Notes under the pieces: model-generated
The model's database searches: none
Seen by the model: only the letters and a program-made list of their open reading frames with translations
What the model was told of the DNA's origin: nothing
Shown here: one piece after another, positions 9,068 through 17,745 of the stretch
Numbering within the stretch: position 1 is the stretch's first letter
Layout of the letters: each line of letters begins with the position of its first letter
NCBI RefSeq assembly: GCF_000022205.1
Contig: NC_012029.1
Location: forward strand, 186,001-250,000
DNA: 64,000 nt
From: Halorubrum lacusprofundi ATCC 49239
Lineage (GTDB): Archaea > Halobacteriota > Halobacteria > Halobacteriales > Haloferacaceae
Direction of reading: 5' to 3'
Position numbers and translations under genes: made by a program

Positions 9068-9092
9068 GCCGTTTCTTACAAAGAGAAACGGC
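9068..9092. terminator. Hairpin just downstream of rad50
   Basis: The 9-bp inverted repeat GCCGTTTCT / AGAAACGGC has a 7-nt loop and ends 15 nt past the rad50 stop. It may end or stabilise the mre11-rad50 transcript or a transcript coming from the left. Confidence 0.4.
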
Positions 9093-9107
9093 GGAGAGAC
9101 CGCCCGC

Positions 9108-11816
9108 TCAGTCGTCGGCGAGTTCGGCGATATCGAGCTCAGCGGCGTCGAGATCGGCGGCGTCCTCCCGGCGCACCGTCGACCGATTCGTGCGCGGGTC
9201 CTTCTCCACCGTCACCAGCTCGTCGGCCGCACCTACCAACTCGTCGTCGTGGCTGACGATGAGGATCTGGCGCACGCCGAATCCGCGCATCTCCTCGACG
9301 AGCCGGACTAGCCGGGAGACGTGCCCGGAGTCGAGGAAGACGGTCGGCTCGTCGAGGATGAGCGGCGGCGTCGGCGCCGCGCCCTCGATCCCCTCCGAGA
9401 GCAGTCGGTAGATCGCACAGCGCAGCGAGAGGTTGAACAGGGCGCGCTCGCCGCCGGAGAGCTGCTCGGGATCCAGCGGCTCGCCGTCTTTCTGGTAGAC
9501 GGTAAGGACGTACTCGCCGTCGAGCTCGATATGCGAGTAGGCGTCGTTGCCGTAGACGAGTTCGAACGTCTCGTTGAGCGTGCGCTCCAACTCGGCGACG
9601 TTGCGCTGCCGAAGCTCCGCCCGGAGGTCGCCGTACATCGCCTCCAGCTCGCTCGTCTCTTCGTGGAGGTCTTCGAGCGCGTCTACCCGCTCCGCGAGCG
9701 ACTCGCGCTCCTCCCGGAGGTTCTCCAATTCCTGAATCTCACTGTTCACTCCGCCGATCGCGTTCTCCAGTTCCGTCCGTCGTTCCGCGAGGCGGTCGAG
9801 CTCGCCGTCGACCTTCTCGAGGTATTCCTCGGCCGTCTCCTTCCGCTCTCTCGCCTCGTCGACCGCTGCCTCGTCGACCGCCTCCGCGAGCTCGTCGCGG
9901 CGCTCGCGCTTGTCTGCGAGTCGGTCGCGCCGCTCGTCGTTCACCTCGTTCAGGTTCTCCCGCTTCTCGCGGCGACGCTCGATCTCGTCTTCCGCGTCCG
10001 CGATCGCCGACAGTTGCTCTTCGATCGCCGCTACCGCCTCCCGGGCGTCGTCGACCGCCGCGAGTGCGTCTTCGAGTTCCGCCACGCGTTCCGCGGCCGC
10101 CTCGGCCTCCTCGCGCTTCTCCGTGGCGACATCGTGGGTCTCCTCGGCCTCCTCGCGGAGGTCTTCGACACGCTCACGCTTTTCCGCCGCCGCCTCCCGC
10201 TTCCGGTCAGCCTCCGCGTGCTTCTCCTCGACACGGTCTTCGAGGGTCTCGACGGTCTCGTCGATCTCGTCGAGCCGGTCCGCCGCGCTTGCGAGCTCAC
10301 TCAGCTCCGCGAGCCGGTCATCAAGGTCGCTCTCGCGTTCGCGGGCCTCCTCCAGTTCCGCTTCCAGTTCGGCGACCTGCTCGCGGTCCTCGTCGATTCC
10401 GCTCGCGTGCGGCGAGTCCTCGACCGGCTGTCCGCACTCGGGACACTTCCCCGCCGCGAGCAGCTCCTCGGCCTCCTCGACGCGGTCGCGGGCGTTCTTC
10501 AGCTCCGCCGACAGCTCCGCGATCCGCTCGCGGACCTCACCGCGCCGCTCGCGCAGTGCCTCTCGCTCGTCGGCGACCCCGTCCCGGTCGATGTCGGCGT
10601 CGGCGGCTGCGAACCGCTCGCGAAGCGTCTCGGCCTCCTCGCGGAGTTCTTCGACCGAAGACTCGCGCTCGTCAGCCTCGTCCGCCGCCGCCTCGGCCTC
10701 GTCGCCGAGGTCGTCGGCCTCCGATTCGATCTCCGCCGCGCGCTCGGCGCGGTCGTCGGCCTTCCCGGTGAGGTTCGTCGCCTGATTGCGGAACGCCTCG
10801 GCGCTCACCCGCTCGTCGTCGAGCTCCTCGCGGACCGTCTCCTCGCGGCCGTCGAGCTCGGCGCGGCGCTCGGCGATGGTCTCGTCGCTTGCCGCGTCGA
10901 GTCCGGCACCGTCGAGCCGGCCGTCGATCGCGGCCTCGATCTCCTCGACCCGCTCGCGGGCCTCGCGGACCGCGTCTCGGTGCTCGTCGCGCTCGCGCTC
11001 CGCCTCGCGAATTGTCGCTTCAATCTCGTCGATCTCAGCCGCCACCGACTCCAGTGTCTCGCGTTTCTCCGCGTGGGTCGACAGCGTTTCCGCGGCGGCC
11101 TCGCGGGTCTCCTTCGCCTGCTCGCGCTGCGTCTCGTAGCGGTCGATCTCGTCGGTGACCTCGGAGAGGTCGCTTTCGAGTCCGTTGAGGCGGTCGTGGA
11201 GGTCCTTCTCCTTCTTCTCCGCGATCTGGTCGTCGAGCTGGTCGAGTCGCCCGCGGCGGTTCTCCAGCACGTCCTCGACGCCGAGCCGCGCGTCACCGGC
11301 GCGCTCGCGGTACTCCTCTAGCTTTCCGAGCTGGAGCAGGTCATCGATCGTGTCCTGTCGCTCGCGGGGCGTGGCGTTGATCAGCTTGTTGACCTCACCC
11401 TGTCGGACGTACGCGCAGTTGACGAACGCCTCGGCGTCCATCCGAAGGAGTTCCGTGACGAACTCCCGCACGGCGCGCGCGCCGTCGCGGGTCACGTCGC
11501 TCCCGTCCGTCGTTTCGAGCGTGCACTGGTGATCGATCCGACCGTCGTACTCCTTGAGCCGTCGCTCGATATGGTAGGAGGCACCGTCGTGCGTGAACCA
11601 CAAGTCCACTTCCGTCTCTTCCTCGCCGTTCGTGATCACGTCTCCGAGAGTGCCGTCGAGCGCCTTCGACCCGTAGAGCGCGAAGAAACAGGCCTCCAGA
11701 AGCGAGGACTTCCCGCTGCCGTTGAGTCCGTGGATGACCGTGACGCCCTCGGTCAGTCGGAGGTCGGCGTCGCCGTACGGCTTGAAGTTCGAGAGCCGGA
11801 CGCGGTCGAAGTTCAC
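9108..11816 (-). CDS. rad50: DNA double-strand break repair ATPase Rad50
   Basis: A 902-residue SMC-like ATPase that works with Mre11 in break sensing and end processing. The N-terminal lobe has Walker A G-L-N-G-S-G-K-S (about 30-37). Two long coiled coils flank the zinc hook C-P-E-C at about residue 457. The C-terminal lobe has the signature L-S-G-G-E-R-A-L, Walker B/D-loop L-D-E-P-T-V-F-L-D and switch V-S-H-D. The GTG start overlaps the mre11 stop by 4 nt (GTGA), so the two are translationally coupled. The length is normal for archaea. Confidence 0.97.
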   Translation of the reverse strand: MNFDRVRLSNFKPYGDADLRLTEGVTVIHGLNGSGKSSLLEACFFALYGSKALDGTLGDVITNGEEETEVDLWFTHDGASYHIERRLKEYDGRIDHQCTLETTDGSDVTRDGARAVREFVTELLRMDAEAFVNCAYVRQGEVNKLINATPRERQDTIDDLLQLGKLEEYRERAGDARLGVEDVLENRRGRLDQLDDQIAEKKEKDLHDRLNGLESDLSEVTDEIDRYETQREQAKETREAAAETLSTHAEKRETLESVAAEIDEIEATIREAERERDEHRDAVREARERVEEIEAAIDGRLDGAGLDAASDETIAERRAELDGREETVREELDDERVSAEAFRNQATNLTGKADDRAERAAEIESEADDLGDEAEAAADEADERESSVEELREEAETLRERFAAADADIDRDGVADEREALRERRGEVRERIAELSAELKNARDRVEEAEELLAAGKCPECGQPVEDSPHASGIDEDREQVAELEAELEEARERESDLDDRLAELSELASAADRLDEIDETVETLEDRVEEKHAEADRKREAAAEKRERVEDLREEAEETHDVATEKREEAEAAAERVAELEDALAAVDDAREAVAAIEEQLSAIADAEDEIERRREKRENLNEVNDERRDRLADKRERRDELAEAVDEAAVDEARERKETAEEYLEKVDGELDRLAERRTELENAIGGVNSEIQELENLREERESLAERVDALEDLHEETSELEAMYGDLRAELRQRNVAELERTLNETFELVYGNDAYSHIELDGEYVLTVYQKDGEPLDPEQLSGGERALFNLSLRCAIYRLLSEGIEGAAPTPPLILDEPTVFLDSGHVSRLVRLVEEMRGFGVRQILIVSHDDELVGAADELVTVEKDPRTNRSTVRREDAADLDAAELDIAELADD

Positions 11817-13123
11817 AGGTAGTCCTCCATGGAGACCTGCTCGTCGATGTCGGCAGCGCTGGCCGTCGCGGTATCGTCCTTGCCTCCGATCGGTTCGCCG
11901 TCAGTTTCGTCGTCTGCGAGTTCGGCTTCGTCGTCTGCGAGTTCGGCTTCGTTGTCTTCGGCTTCCGCATCTCCGTCTACGGTCTCGCCTCGATCGAACG
12001 CGTCGAGATCGTCGAGGTCGTCGATCCGCTCTTCAACCCGGCGTTTCACGGTCTCTCTGACGTTTGTGTCGGGAATCGTGTCGGCGCGGACCGCCTCCTC
12101 GACGTCGAAAGCGGCCTCTGACAGTCCCATCTCCTCGACCCGCTCTCGGACGGCGTCTTCGGGGTCAGCGAAACTCACATCGATCTCGGCATCCGTCTCC
12201 ACCTCGCGGCGGTCGGTCACGCGAGCGATCAGCGCTCCCTCGTCGGTCGCGAACTCCTCGATCGCGGCCGGCGTGACCGGGTCTCCCTCGCCGGTCACGT
12301 CGACGAGGACGACGGCGTCGCCGAGGTCGTGTTGGCGGACCTTCTCGCGCACCCGCGCCGCGCCCTCGCCCTCGCGAAGGTCGACTTCCACGAAGACGAA
12401 CGGGCGGGTGTCGAGCGCGCGCCGCCGGATCTCCACGCGGTCGTCGCCCCCGGCGGCGTCGGCGTCGAAGGTGACGAGGTTGTAGCCGCGCCCCTCGCGC
12501 TCGCTCGCGCTGGCGCGCTCGGTCGACCCCGGATACGTGACCCACGTGCCGTCGACCTTGGCGACATCGGGTGTGTGGTTGTCGCCGAGAAGCATCGCGT
12601 CGAAGTCCACGTCGCTCTCCGTGAGCACCGTTTCCGTGTCCCAGTCCGCGTAACCGAACGGCTCGAAGAGGCCGTGCGCGACGAGGGCGGCGTAGTCCGC
12701 GTCGTGATCGTCGAACGCGTAGTCGAGGTCGTCGCGGCGGGAGACGGGGACGTGATCGAGCCCGTAGAAGGAGGTGTCGCCGACGACGGTCGGATCGTCG
12801 CCGAGCCGGGTCGCGAGCCCCAGCCGTTCGAACAGGTCGAGCCACTGGCCGCCCCGCGTCGACTCGTGGTTTCCGACCACGGCGAGGAAGGGTACCCCCG
12901 CGTCGTCGAGCCGGCGGAGGATCGAGATTGTTCCCATCAGATCGGTGAGCTCCGGCCGGCGGTCGTGAAAGAGGTCGCCGGCGTGGACCACTGCGTCGAC
13001 TTCTCCTTCGATCGCGTCGTCGATCACGGCCGCGAAGGCGTCGAGGAAGTCTTGTCGTCGGACCGGCGAGTGGTACTGCGTGTACCCCATGTGGGTGTCG
13101 CCGGTGTGAATCACCCGTGTCAT
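11813..13123 (-). CDS. mre11: DNA double-strand break repair nuclease Mre11
   Basis: A 436-residue Mre11 nuclease. The metallophosphoesterase core shows H-T-G-D-T-H-M-G at the N-terminus, then H-A-G-D-L-F-H, V-V-G-N-H-E and A-H-G. I chose the ATG at 13123 over a GTG two codons earlier because a TATA-like element is centred about 29 nt upstream and T-R-V-I-H-T-G-D-T-H is the usual family start. The C-terminal tail, about 60 residues, is very acidic and contains an internally repeated E-L-A-D-D-E-A unit. It is the first gene of mre11-rad50. Confidence 0.96.
   Translation of the reverse strand: MTRVIHTGDTHMGYTQYHSPVRRQDFLDAFAAVIDDAIEGEVDAVVHAGDLFHDRRPELTDLMGTISILRRLDDAGVPFLAVVGNHESTRGGQWLDLFERLGLATRLGDDPTVVGDTSFYGLDHVPVSRRDDLDYAFDDHDADYAALVAHGLFEPFGYADWDTETVLTESDVDFDAMLLGDNHTPDVAKVDGTWVTYPGSTERASASEREGRGYNLVTFDADAAGGDDRVEIRRRALDTRPFVFVEVDLREGEGAARVREKVRQHDLGDAVVLVDVTGEGDPVTPAAIEEFATDEGALIARVTDRREVETDAEIDVSFADPEDAVRERVEEMGLSEAAFDVEEAVRADTIPDTNVRETVKRRVEERIDDLDDLDAFDRGETVDGDAEAEDNEAELADDEAELADDETDGEPIGGKDDTATASAADIDEQVSMEDYL
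11908..11949 (-). repeat. 21-bp tandem repeat in the mre11 tail
   Basis: Two exact 21-bp copies (11908-11928 and 11929-11949) encode the repeated E-L-A-D-D-E-A heptad in the acidic Mre11 tail, and a degenerate partial third copy follows. The length is a multiple of three, so expansion would keep the frame. Confidence 0.85.
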
Positions 13124-13146
13124 CTGCACGGATCTTGGCCGGTATC

Positions 13147-13155
13147 GGGTTTAGG
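13147..13155 (-). promoter_or_regulatory. TATA-like element for mre11-rad50
   Basis: Minus-strand CCTAAACCC, centred about 29 nt upstream of the mre11 ATG at 13123, consistent with a leaderless transcript. Confidence 0.45.
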
Positions 13156-13188
13156 GGTTCCGGGGGCGGAGCGGAAGTGGTCCGGCGG

Positions 13189-13524
13189 TCACCGGCCGCG
13201 TTCGTCGTCGCAGGCCCTGTCATCTCCGGCTCTGTCGTCGCCGCCCCGGTTGTCGCTGTCGGCCGCCGCTTCGCGGAACCGGCGGAACGCGGCGCGCGCC
13301 TCCCGGCCCCGTTCGGCGGCGGCCTCGTCGCCGGCGCGTTCGGCGGCGGCGATCGCCTCATCCAGCCGGTCGAGTCCGCCGCTGTCGACGAATCCTGCGG
13401 CGCGTCGCAGATCGGATCGCGCGGCATCGGCCTCGTCGATCACGGCGACGGACGGCCGGGTCGCTGTGTCGGTGCGGCTCGCCAGCGCGGAGAGCGCCTG
13501 CTTGACGGCGGCGGTCGAGACCAT
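13189..13524 (-). CDS. Hypothetical helical haloarchaeal protein
   Basis: A 111-residue protein that is almost entirely helical and rich in Ala, Arg and Asp, ending in a low-complexity Asp/Arg/Gly tail. No family or motif is recognised. A TATA-like TCTTATG lies about 26 nt before its ATG, implying its own leaderless transcript. It sits 65 bp upstream of mre11 on the same strand. A role in repair is possible from position only. Confidence 0.5.
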   Translation of the reverse strand: MVSTAAVKQALSALASRTDTATRPSVAVIDEADAARSDLRRAAGFVDSGGLDRLDEAIAAAERAGDEAAAERGREARAAFRRFREAAADSDNRGGDDRAGDDRACDDERGR

Positions 13525-13642
13525 GGGTGCGCTGGGTCGCTATCGCTCATAAGAGATGGTTCTTCGAAGGGGACAGACGGGAATCGAAATAGGACGACGG
13601 GGACGGGAACAAGGGCAGTTCAGTCGCTCCCGGTTCGCCCTC

Positions 13643-13906
13643 TCACACCGACAGGGTGTACAGTCGCTTTCGGGCGTCAGCGAAGGAGAACCGGGAGTCG
13701 ACGACATCCTCCTCTTCTAGCCGCGAGAGCGCGTACCTAACGGTCCGGGGCGGGAGGAGGGTTTCCTCGGCGAGTTCGCTCTGTGTGAGCGTGTCGTTGT
13801 AGTCGAGGACCTTCGCGACGAGCTTTGCGCTCGGCGGCAGGTCCCGGACGGCGCTCCAGCGGTCCGTGACGTCCTCTTCGGCGGCGACAGCGTCGGTGGC
13901 ACTCAT
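13643..13906 (-). CDS. Small HTH transcriptional regulator (MarR/TrmB-like winged helix)
   Basis: An 87-residue single-domain DNA-binding protein. The winged helix is visible as L-P-P-S-A-K-L-V-A-K-V-L, then T-Q-S-E-L-A-E-E-T-L-L-P-P-R-T-V-R-Y-A-L-S-R-L (recognition helix), then a wing ending in K-R-L-Y-T-L-S-V. This single-domain type is widespread in haloarchaea. Unlike most genes here it has an SD-like AAGGAG (minus strand, 13917-13922) 10 nt before the ATG, downstream of AT-rich promoter sequence. It is divergent from the PAN gene, and its target is unknown. Confidence 0.85.
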   Translation of the reverse strand: MSATDAVAAEEDVTDRWSAVRDLPPSAKLVAKVLDYNDTLTQSELAEETLLPPRTVRYALSRLEEEDVVDSRFSFADARKRLYTLSV

Positions 13907-14046
13907 GCGTGATTCTCCTTATTTCATGCTGGAAGATAATATTTACTATCCTATTTAATTACTTTTGCGCATTTACCGGGCAGATGTACCCCGCTAGCTC
14001 TCCCCCACCCGAAACCTCTTACGCGCGAGACGCTTTATTACGCACA

Positions 14047-15264
14047 ATGACCGACACCGTCGACGACGTCGAGCTGCCCTACGATGAGGGGTCGGCGTCG
14101 AGACAAGAGAAGATCGAGTCCCTCCAGGAGGAGCTCGACGTGCTGGAGTCACAAAACGAGGAGATGCGCGACAAGCTCCTCGACGCAAACGCCGAGAACA
14201 ACAAGTACCAGCAGAAGCTCGAACGGCTCACACACGAGAACAAGAAGCTGAAGCAGTCCCCGCTGTTCGTGGCGACGGTTCAAGAGATCACGCCCGATGG
14301 CGCCGTTATCAAACAGCACGGGAACAATCAGGAGGCACTCACCGAGATAACCGCCGAGATGCGGGAGAAGCTCAACCCGGACGACCGGGTCGCGGTGAAC
14401 AACTCGCTTTCCGTCGTCAAGAAGCTGGAAAAGGAAACGGACGTGCGCGCCCGCGTGATGCAGGTCGAACATTCCCCCGACGTCACCTACGCTGACATCG
14501 GCGGACTGGAAGAGCAGATGCAGGAGGTCCGCGAGACCGTCGAGATGCCCCTCGAACACCCCGATATGTTCGAAGATGTCGGCATTACACCGCCGAGCGG
14601 TGTCCTACTGTACGGGCCGCCCGGCACGGGGAAGACGATGCTGGCGAAGGCGGTCGCCAACGAGACGGACGCCACCTTTATCAAGATGGCCGGCTCCGAG
14701 CTCGTCCACAAGTTCATCGGTGAGGGCGCGAAGCTGGTCCGCGACCTGTTCGAGGTCGCCCGCGAGAACCAGCCGGCCGTCCTCTTCATCGACGAGATCG
14801 ACGCGATCGCCTCGAAGCGGACTGACTCGAAGACCTCGGGCGACGCCGAGGTCCAGCGCACGATGATGCAGCTGCTCTCCGAGATGGACGGCTTCGACGA
14901 ACGCGGCGAGGTCCGGATCATCGCCGCCACCAACCGCTTCGACATGCTCGACCCGGCAATCTTGCGTCCGGGCCGGTTCGACCGCCTCATCGAGGTCCCC
15001 AAGCCGAACACCGAGGGTCGCGAGATCATCTTCCAGATCCACACCCGGAAGATGAACCTCGCAAGCGACATCAACTTCGACGAGCTCGCCGAGATGACGC
15101 CGGACGCCTCGGGCGCCGACATCAAGGCCATCTGCACGGAGGCCGGAATGTTCGCGATCCGCGACGACCGCACCGAAGTTACGCTTGACGACTTCCTCGG
15201 GGCTCACGAGAAGCTCCAGCAGGACGACGAGACCGGCGCTGACGATTCGCTGGCGTTCGCCTGA
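14047..15264 (+). CDS. pan: Proteasome-activating nucleotidase PAN
   Basis: A 405-residue AAA+ ATPase that unfolds substrates for the 20S proteasome. The order is an N-terminal coiled coil (about 15-72), an OB-like domain with P-L-F-V-A-T-V, then the AAA+ core. The core has Walker A G-P-P-G-T-G-K-T (about 190-197), Walker B L-F-I-D-E-I-D and the second region of homology A-A-T-N-R-F-D. I chose the ATG at 14047 because M-T-D-T-V-D-D begins acidic, family-like sequence; the 46 codons before it are hydrophobic and AT-rich intergenic DNA. The C-terminus is L-A-F-A, with Phe where the HbYX docking motif has Tyr. Confidence 0.96.
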   Translation: MTDTVDDVELPYDEGSASRQEKIESLQEELDVLESQNEEMRDKLLDANAENNKYQQKLERLTHENKKLKQSPLFVATVQEITPDGAVIKQHGNNQEALTEITAEMREKLNPDDRVAVNNSLSVVKKLEKETDVRARVMQVEHSPDVTYADIGGLEEQMQEVRETVEMPLEHPDMFEDVGITPPSGVLLYGPPGTGKTMLAKAVANETDATFIKMAGSELVHKFIGEGAKLVRDLFEVARENQPAVLFIDEIDAIASKRTDSKTSGDAEVQRTMMQLLSEMDGFDERGEVRIIAATNRFDMLDPAILRPGRFDRLIEVPKPNTEGREIIFQIHTRKMNLASDINFDELAEMTPDASGADIKAICTEAGMFAIRDDRTEVTLDDFLGAHEKLQQDDETGADDSLAFA

Positions 15265-15280
15265 CGCGGCTCGCTGCCCC

Positions 15281-15289
15281 GATTTTTAC
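15281..15289 (+). terminator. Oligo-T terminator after pan
   Basis: GATTTTTAC, with five T, begins about 17 nt past the PAN stop codon. It is consistent with archaeal oligo-T termination. Confidence 0.5.
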
Positions 15290-15319
15290 CGCTTGTTCGT
15301 TCCACCTCGTCGCTAGTCG

Positions 15320-15466
15320 CTACAGCGCTCGCAGGACCACGTACGGAACGATGAAGAAGAGCGCGAATATCAGTCCGGTCGCGATCGCGTAGCCGACGCC
15401 GACACCGGCGAGCGCGCGCCACCCGTCGTCGGTGGGTAGACCGCGTGTCGAGAGGTCGAGATCCAT
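15320..15466 (-). CDS. Small membrane protein (48 aa)
   Basis: A 48-residue open frame reading M-D-L-D-L-S-T-R-G-L-P-T-D-D-G-W-R and then one or two hydrophobic helices (about residues 18-45) ending L-R-A-L. The ATG at 15466 has TTTAAG about 25 nt upstream on the same strand, as expected for a leaderless gene, and the composition is typically haloarchaeal. It is convergent with PAN. Small single-gene membrane proteins of this kind are frequent in haloarchaea and usually unnamed. No function is inferred. Confidence 0.65.
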   Translation of the reverse strand: MDLDLSTRGLPTDDGWRALAGVGVGYAIATGLIFALFFIVPYVVLRAL

Positions 15467-15549
15467 ACCCGTGGCTTCGCCGCCGTCGACTTAAACATCG
15501 GTGACGGCTCCGCCCCGGAGCACTCCTCTCTTCTGATCGATCTTCCCGC

Positions 15550-16725
15550 TTACACGTCGCCCGCCAGCGCACGGAACAGGTCGTCTGTGAGCGCGTCGCG
15601 GTCCACGGTCTCCGGTTCCTCGTCACCCGCCGGATCGATCGTCGGAGCGACCGTTCCGCCGCCCATCCGCGAGTGGCCGCCGCCGTTGCCGTTGTCGAGG
15701 TCGGACAGGACCGATCCGATGGCGTTGCCCATGTGGACGCGGTCGTCCCGTGACCGGCCGGAGAGATGAACCGTCCCGTCGCGCTCTCCGATGACCACGA
15801 CGGCACTGACTCCCTCCAGTTGGATCAGCTCGTCGGCTGCCTGCGGGATCGCGTCGACGTTGTTCACGCCCCCGACGTCGGCGACCGCGAACGACCCCTC
15901 GATCTGGCGGCCCGCGATGGCCCGCGCTTTCACCTCCAGCACCTCCGCATCGACCGCCGGGTTGGCGATCCGGTCGAGCCGGTCCTGATCGACGCCGGGG
16001 TACACGTACGCCGCGGCCGCGAAGTCGGACTCGCTCGCGCCGACCGTGAGATGTTTGGTGTCGGTGAGAATCCCGTACAAGAGCCCGGTCGCCGTGTCGG
16101 TGGGGAGCGTGAGGTCGCTGTCCGTCTCGCTTGCGTGCTTGTCCGGCGGCACCGGTGTCGCGTCGTTTTGCTGGAAGTACTCCGCAACTACCGAGGCCGT
16201 CGCGCCGTAGTCGGTTCGTACGTCAGTGAACGCCTCGCCGGCGCCATCACCGGGATGGTGGTCGACGACAGCGAGCGGAAGCACGCCGTCGGCACCGGCG
16301 AACCCCCGCGGCTCGTTGTGATCGACTAGCACGATGGACTCGGCGGCCAGATCGCTCACGTGTTCGATCGGGTCCAGCTCCAAGTCAAGCACCGTGCGGA
16401 ACGCCCGGTTCTCCTGATGACGGATTTGTCCGGGGTACTGTACCGTCGCGTCGACGTCGAGCTGCTCCGCGAGCGAGGCGACGCCGAGCGCCGCCGACAT
16501 CGCGTCCGGATCCGGGTTCGGGTGCATCAGCACCGCGATCTCATCGCGCTCAGCCAACAGGCGGTGGAACTTAACGCCGGGCGTCCTGCGAACGCGGAAC
16601 AGCACGTACGCGCCGACGATCGCGACGATCGCGACGACCGCGGCCGCGACGACGAACTCCGGGCTCTCTCGAGCCATCGCCTCCGCCTGCGAAAGTCGGT
16701 CGTCGGTCACGCTCAGAGACCACAT
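15550..16725 (-). CDS. Membrane-anchored DHH/DHHA1 phosphoesterase
   Basis: A 391-residue protein. A single N-terminal transmembrane helix lies at about 24-46. The DHH domain follows, with H-P-N-P-D-P-D-A-M (about 67-75), V-D-H-N-E and V-V-D-H-H-P-G as Mn-binding motifs. The DHHA1 domain ends in G-G-G-H-S-R-M-G-G-G. DHH/DHHA1 enzymes hydrolyse short oligonucleotides (nano-RNases) or cyclic dinucleotides. A membrane-tethered version recalls bacterial GdpP, so a c-di-AMP phosphodiesterase is possible, but the PAS and GGDEF domains of GdpP are absent. The substrate cannot be decided from sequence. Confidence 0.88.
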   Translation of the reverse strand: MWSLSVTDDRLSQAEAMARESPEFVVAAAVVAIVAIVGAYVLFRVRRTPGVKFHRLLAERDEIAVLMHPNPDPDAMSAALGVASLAEQLDVDATVQYPGQIRHQENRAFRTVLDLELDPIEHVSDLAAESIVLVDHNEPRGFAGADGVLPLAVVDHHPGDGAGEAFTDVRTDYGATASVVAEYFQQNDATPVPPDKHASETDSDLTLPTDTATGLLYGILTDTKHLTVGASESDFAAAAYVYPGVDQDRLDRIANPAVDAEVLEVKARAIAGRQIEGSFAVADVGGVNNVDAIPQAADELIQLEGVSAVVVIGERDGTVHLSGRSRDDRVHMGNAIGSVLSDLDNGNGGGHSRMGGGTVAPTIDPAGDEEPETVDRDALTDDLFRALAGDV

Positions 16726-16815
16726 ACGTGCCGGTCGAGTCGCTCCCGGTACATCAAGGTTCGTTACCGTTTCGACTCGCCGGCAACGACGGAACCGGCC
16801 ACGCCAACCGCGAGC

Positions 16816-17745
16816 TCACTCGCTCGCCGCTCTGAACGTCCGCACCGCGTCGCGGTACCCCTCGCGAAAGGTCGGATAGGTGAACTCGTAGCCGAGCGCC
16901 CGCAGGCGGTCGTTCGAGCAGCGCTTGCTGGTCCGGATCCGCCGTTCGGCCGCGGCGGAGAGATCACCGTTCGCGATCTGATCCGCTTTCGACCGCTTCG
17001 CCGGCCGCGGCACGCCGCACGCGTCGGCCAGCCAGTCCGCGAACGCGTGCTTGTCGATCGGCTCGTCGTCGACGACGAGGACGGCGTCGCCGCGAGCACA
17101 GTCCGCTTCGAGGAGGTACCGGACCGCCCCGGCGGCGTCGTCGCGGTGGACCATGTTGAGGTATCCGGCTGTGACCGGTCCATCGAGGTAGCGCTCAAGC
17201 CGGTAGCGGTTCGGGCCGTACAGCCCCGCAAACCGTGCAACCGTCCCGTCGATCCCGAACTCGGCCGCCGTCTCTAGCGCGATCCGTTCCGCCGCTGCGA
17301 GGACGCGGGTCTTGTCGGTCGTGGGCTCTATCGGCGTCTCCTCGTCGACCCACGCGCCGTCGTGGTCGCCGTACACGCCCGTCGACGAGGTGTAGATGAG
17401 CCTGTCTGGCGTCTCCACCCGCGATCCGTACGCCTCGATCACGTTCCGGAGGCCGTCGACGTACACCTCGCGGGCGGCCGCGGCGCCGCGACCGCCGGAG
17501 CTGGCCGCGAACACGACCGTGTCCGCCTCGGGGAGCGCGTCGAGCGACGCCGGATCGGTCGCGTCCGCGCGGACGGCGTCCACTTCGCCCAGATCTCTGC
17601 CGCCGTCTACCGCCTCTCCGACCGACTCGATCGCGTCCAGCCCGGCGTCCGATCGCCGGACGCCCGTCACGGCGTGGCCGCGCTCGGCGAGTTGTCGGGC
17701 GAGTTCGAGGCCGACGTAGCCGCAGCCGACGACGACGACCCTCAT
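16816..17745 (-). CDS. NAD(P)-dependent epimerase/dehydratase family protein
   Basis: A 309-residue extended SDR-fold protein. The Rossmann motif G-C-G-Y-V-G-L is at residues 7-13. A T-S-S-T-G-V-Y-G segment near 120 provides the usual active-site serine/threonine region. The classical Y-x-x-x-K pair is not clean here, as in the YeeZ-like subgroup. It probably acts on a nucleotide sugar or related substrate, but none can be named. Its ATG overlaps the stop of the upstream gene by 4 nt, so the two are coupled. Confidence 0.85.
   Translation of the reverse strand: MRVVVVGCGYVGLELARQLAERGHAVTGVRRSDAGLDAIESVGEAVDGGRDLGEVDAVRADATDPASLDALPEADTVVFAASSGGRGAAAAREVYVDGLRNVIEAYGSRVETPDRLIYTSSTGVYGDHDGAWVDEETPIEPTTDKTRVLAAAERIALETAAEFGIDGTVARFAGLYGPNRYRLERYLDGPVTAGYLNMVHRDDAAGAVRYLLEADCARGDAVLVVDDEPIDKHAFADWLADACGVPRPAKRSKADQIANGDLSAAAERRIRTSKRCSNDRLRALGYEFTYPTFREGYRDAVRTFRAASE

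Larger units (their letters stand above)
8811..9107. other. Gene-free stretch with two TATA elements and hairpins; possible small RNA
   Basis: No convincing protein gene lies between the winged-helix gene and rad50. The stretch holds a strong TATA (TTTATAAG, 8814-8821), a 9-bp hairpin (arms 8907-8915 and 8928-8936), a perfect 24-nt palindrome centred on TTATAA (8956-8979) and another 9-bp hairpin (9068-9092). The combination resembles a non-coding RNA locus. I do not recognise RNase P RNA, SRP RNA, tRNA or box C/D features. Confidence 0.4.

Noticed and set aside
8995-9411. Plus-strand Cys/Arg-rich frame starting 28 nt after the palindromic TATA
   Set aside because: The spacing is ideal for a leaderless gene, but most of the frame is antisense to rad50 and low in complexity, so I list it only as part of the palindrome observation.
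9321-11321. 666-codon plus-strand open frame opposite rad50
   Set aside because: It is the reverse complement of coiled-coil coding sequence. The Leu/Val/Arg-rich product is a compositional artefact.
11908-11949. Possible CRISPR-like array
   Set aside because: The repeats are directly adjacent without spacers and encode a repeated heptapeptide in the Mre11 tail.
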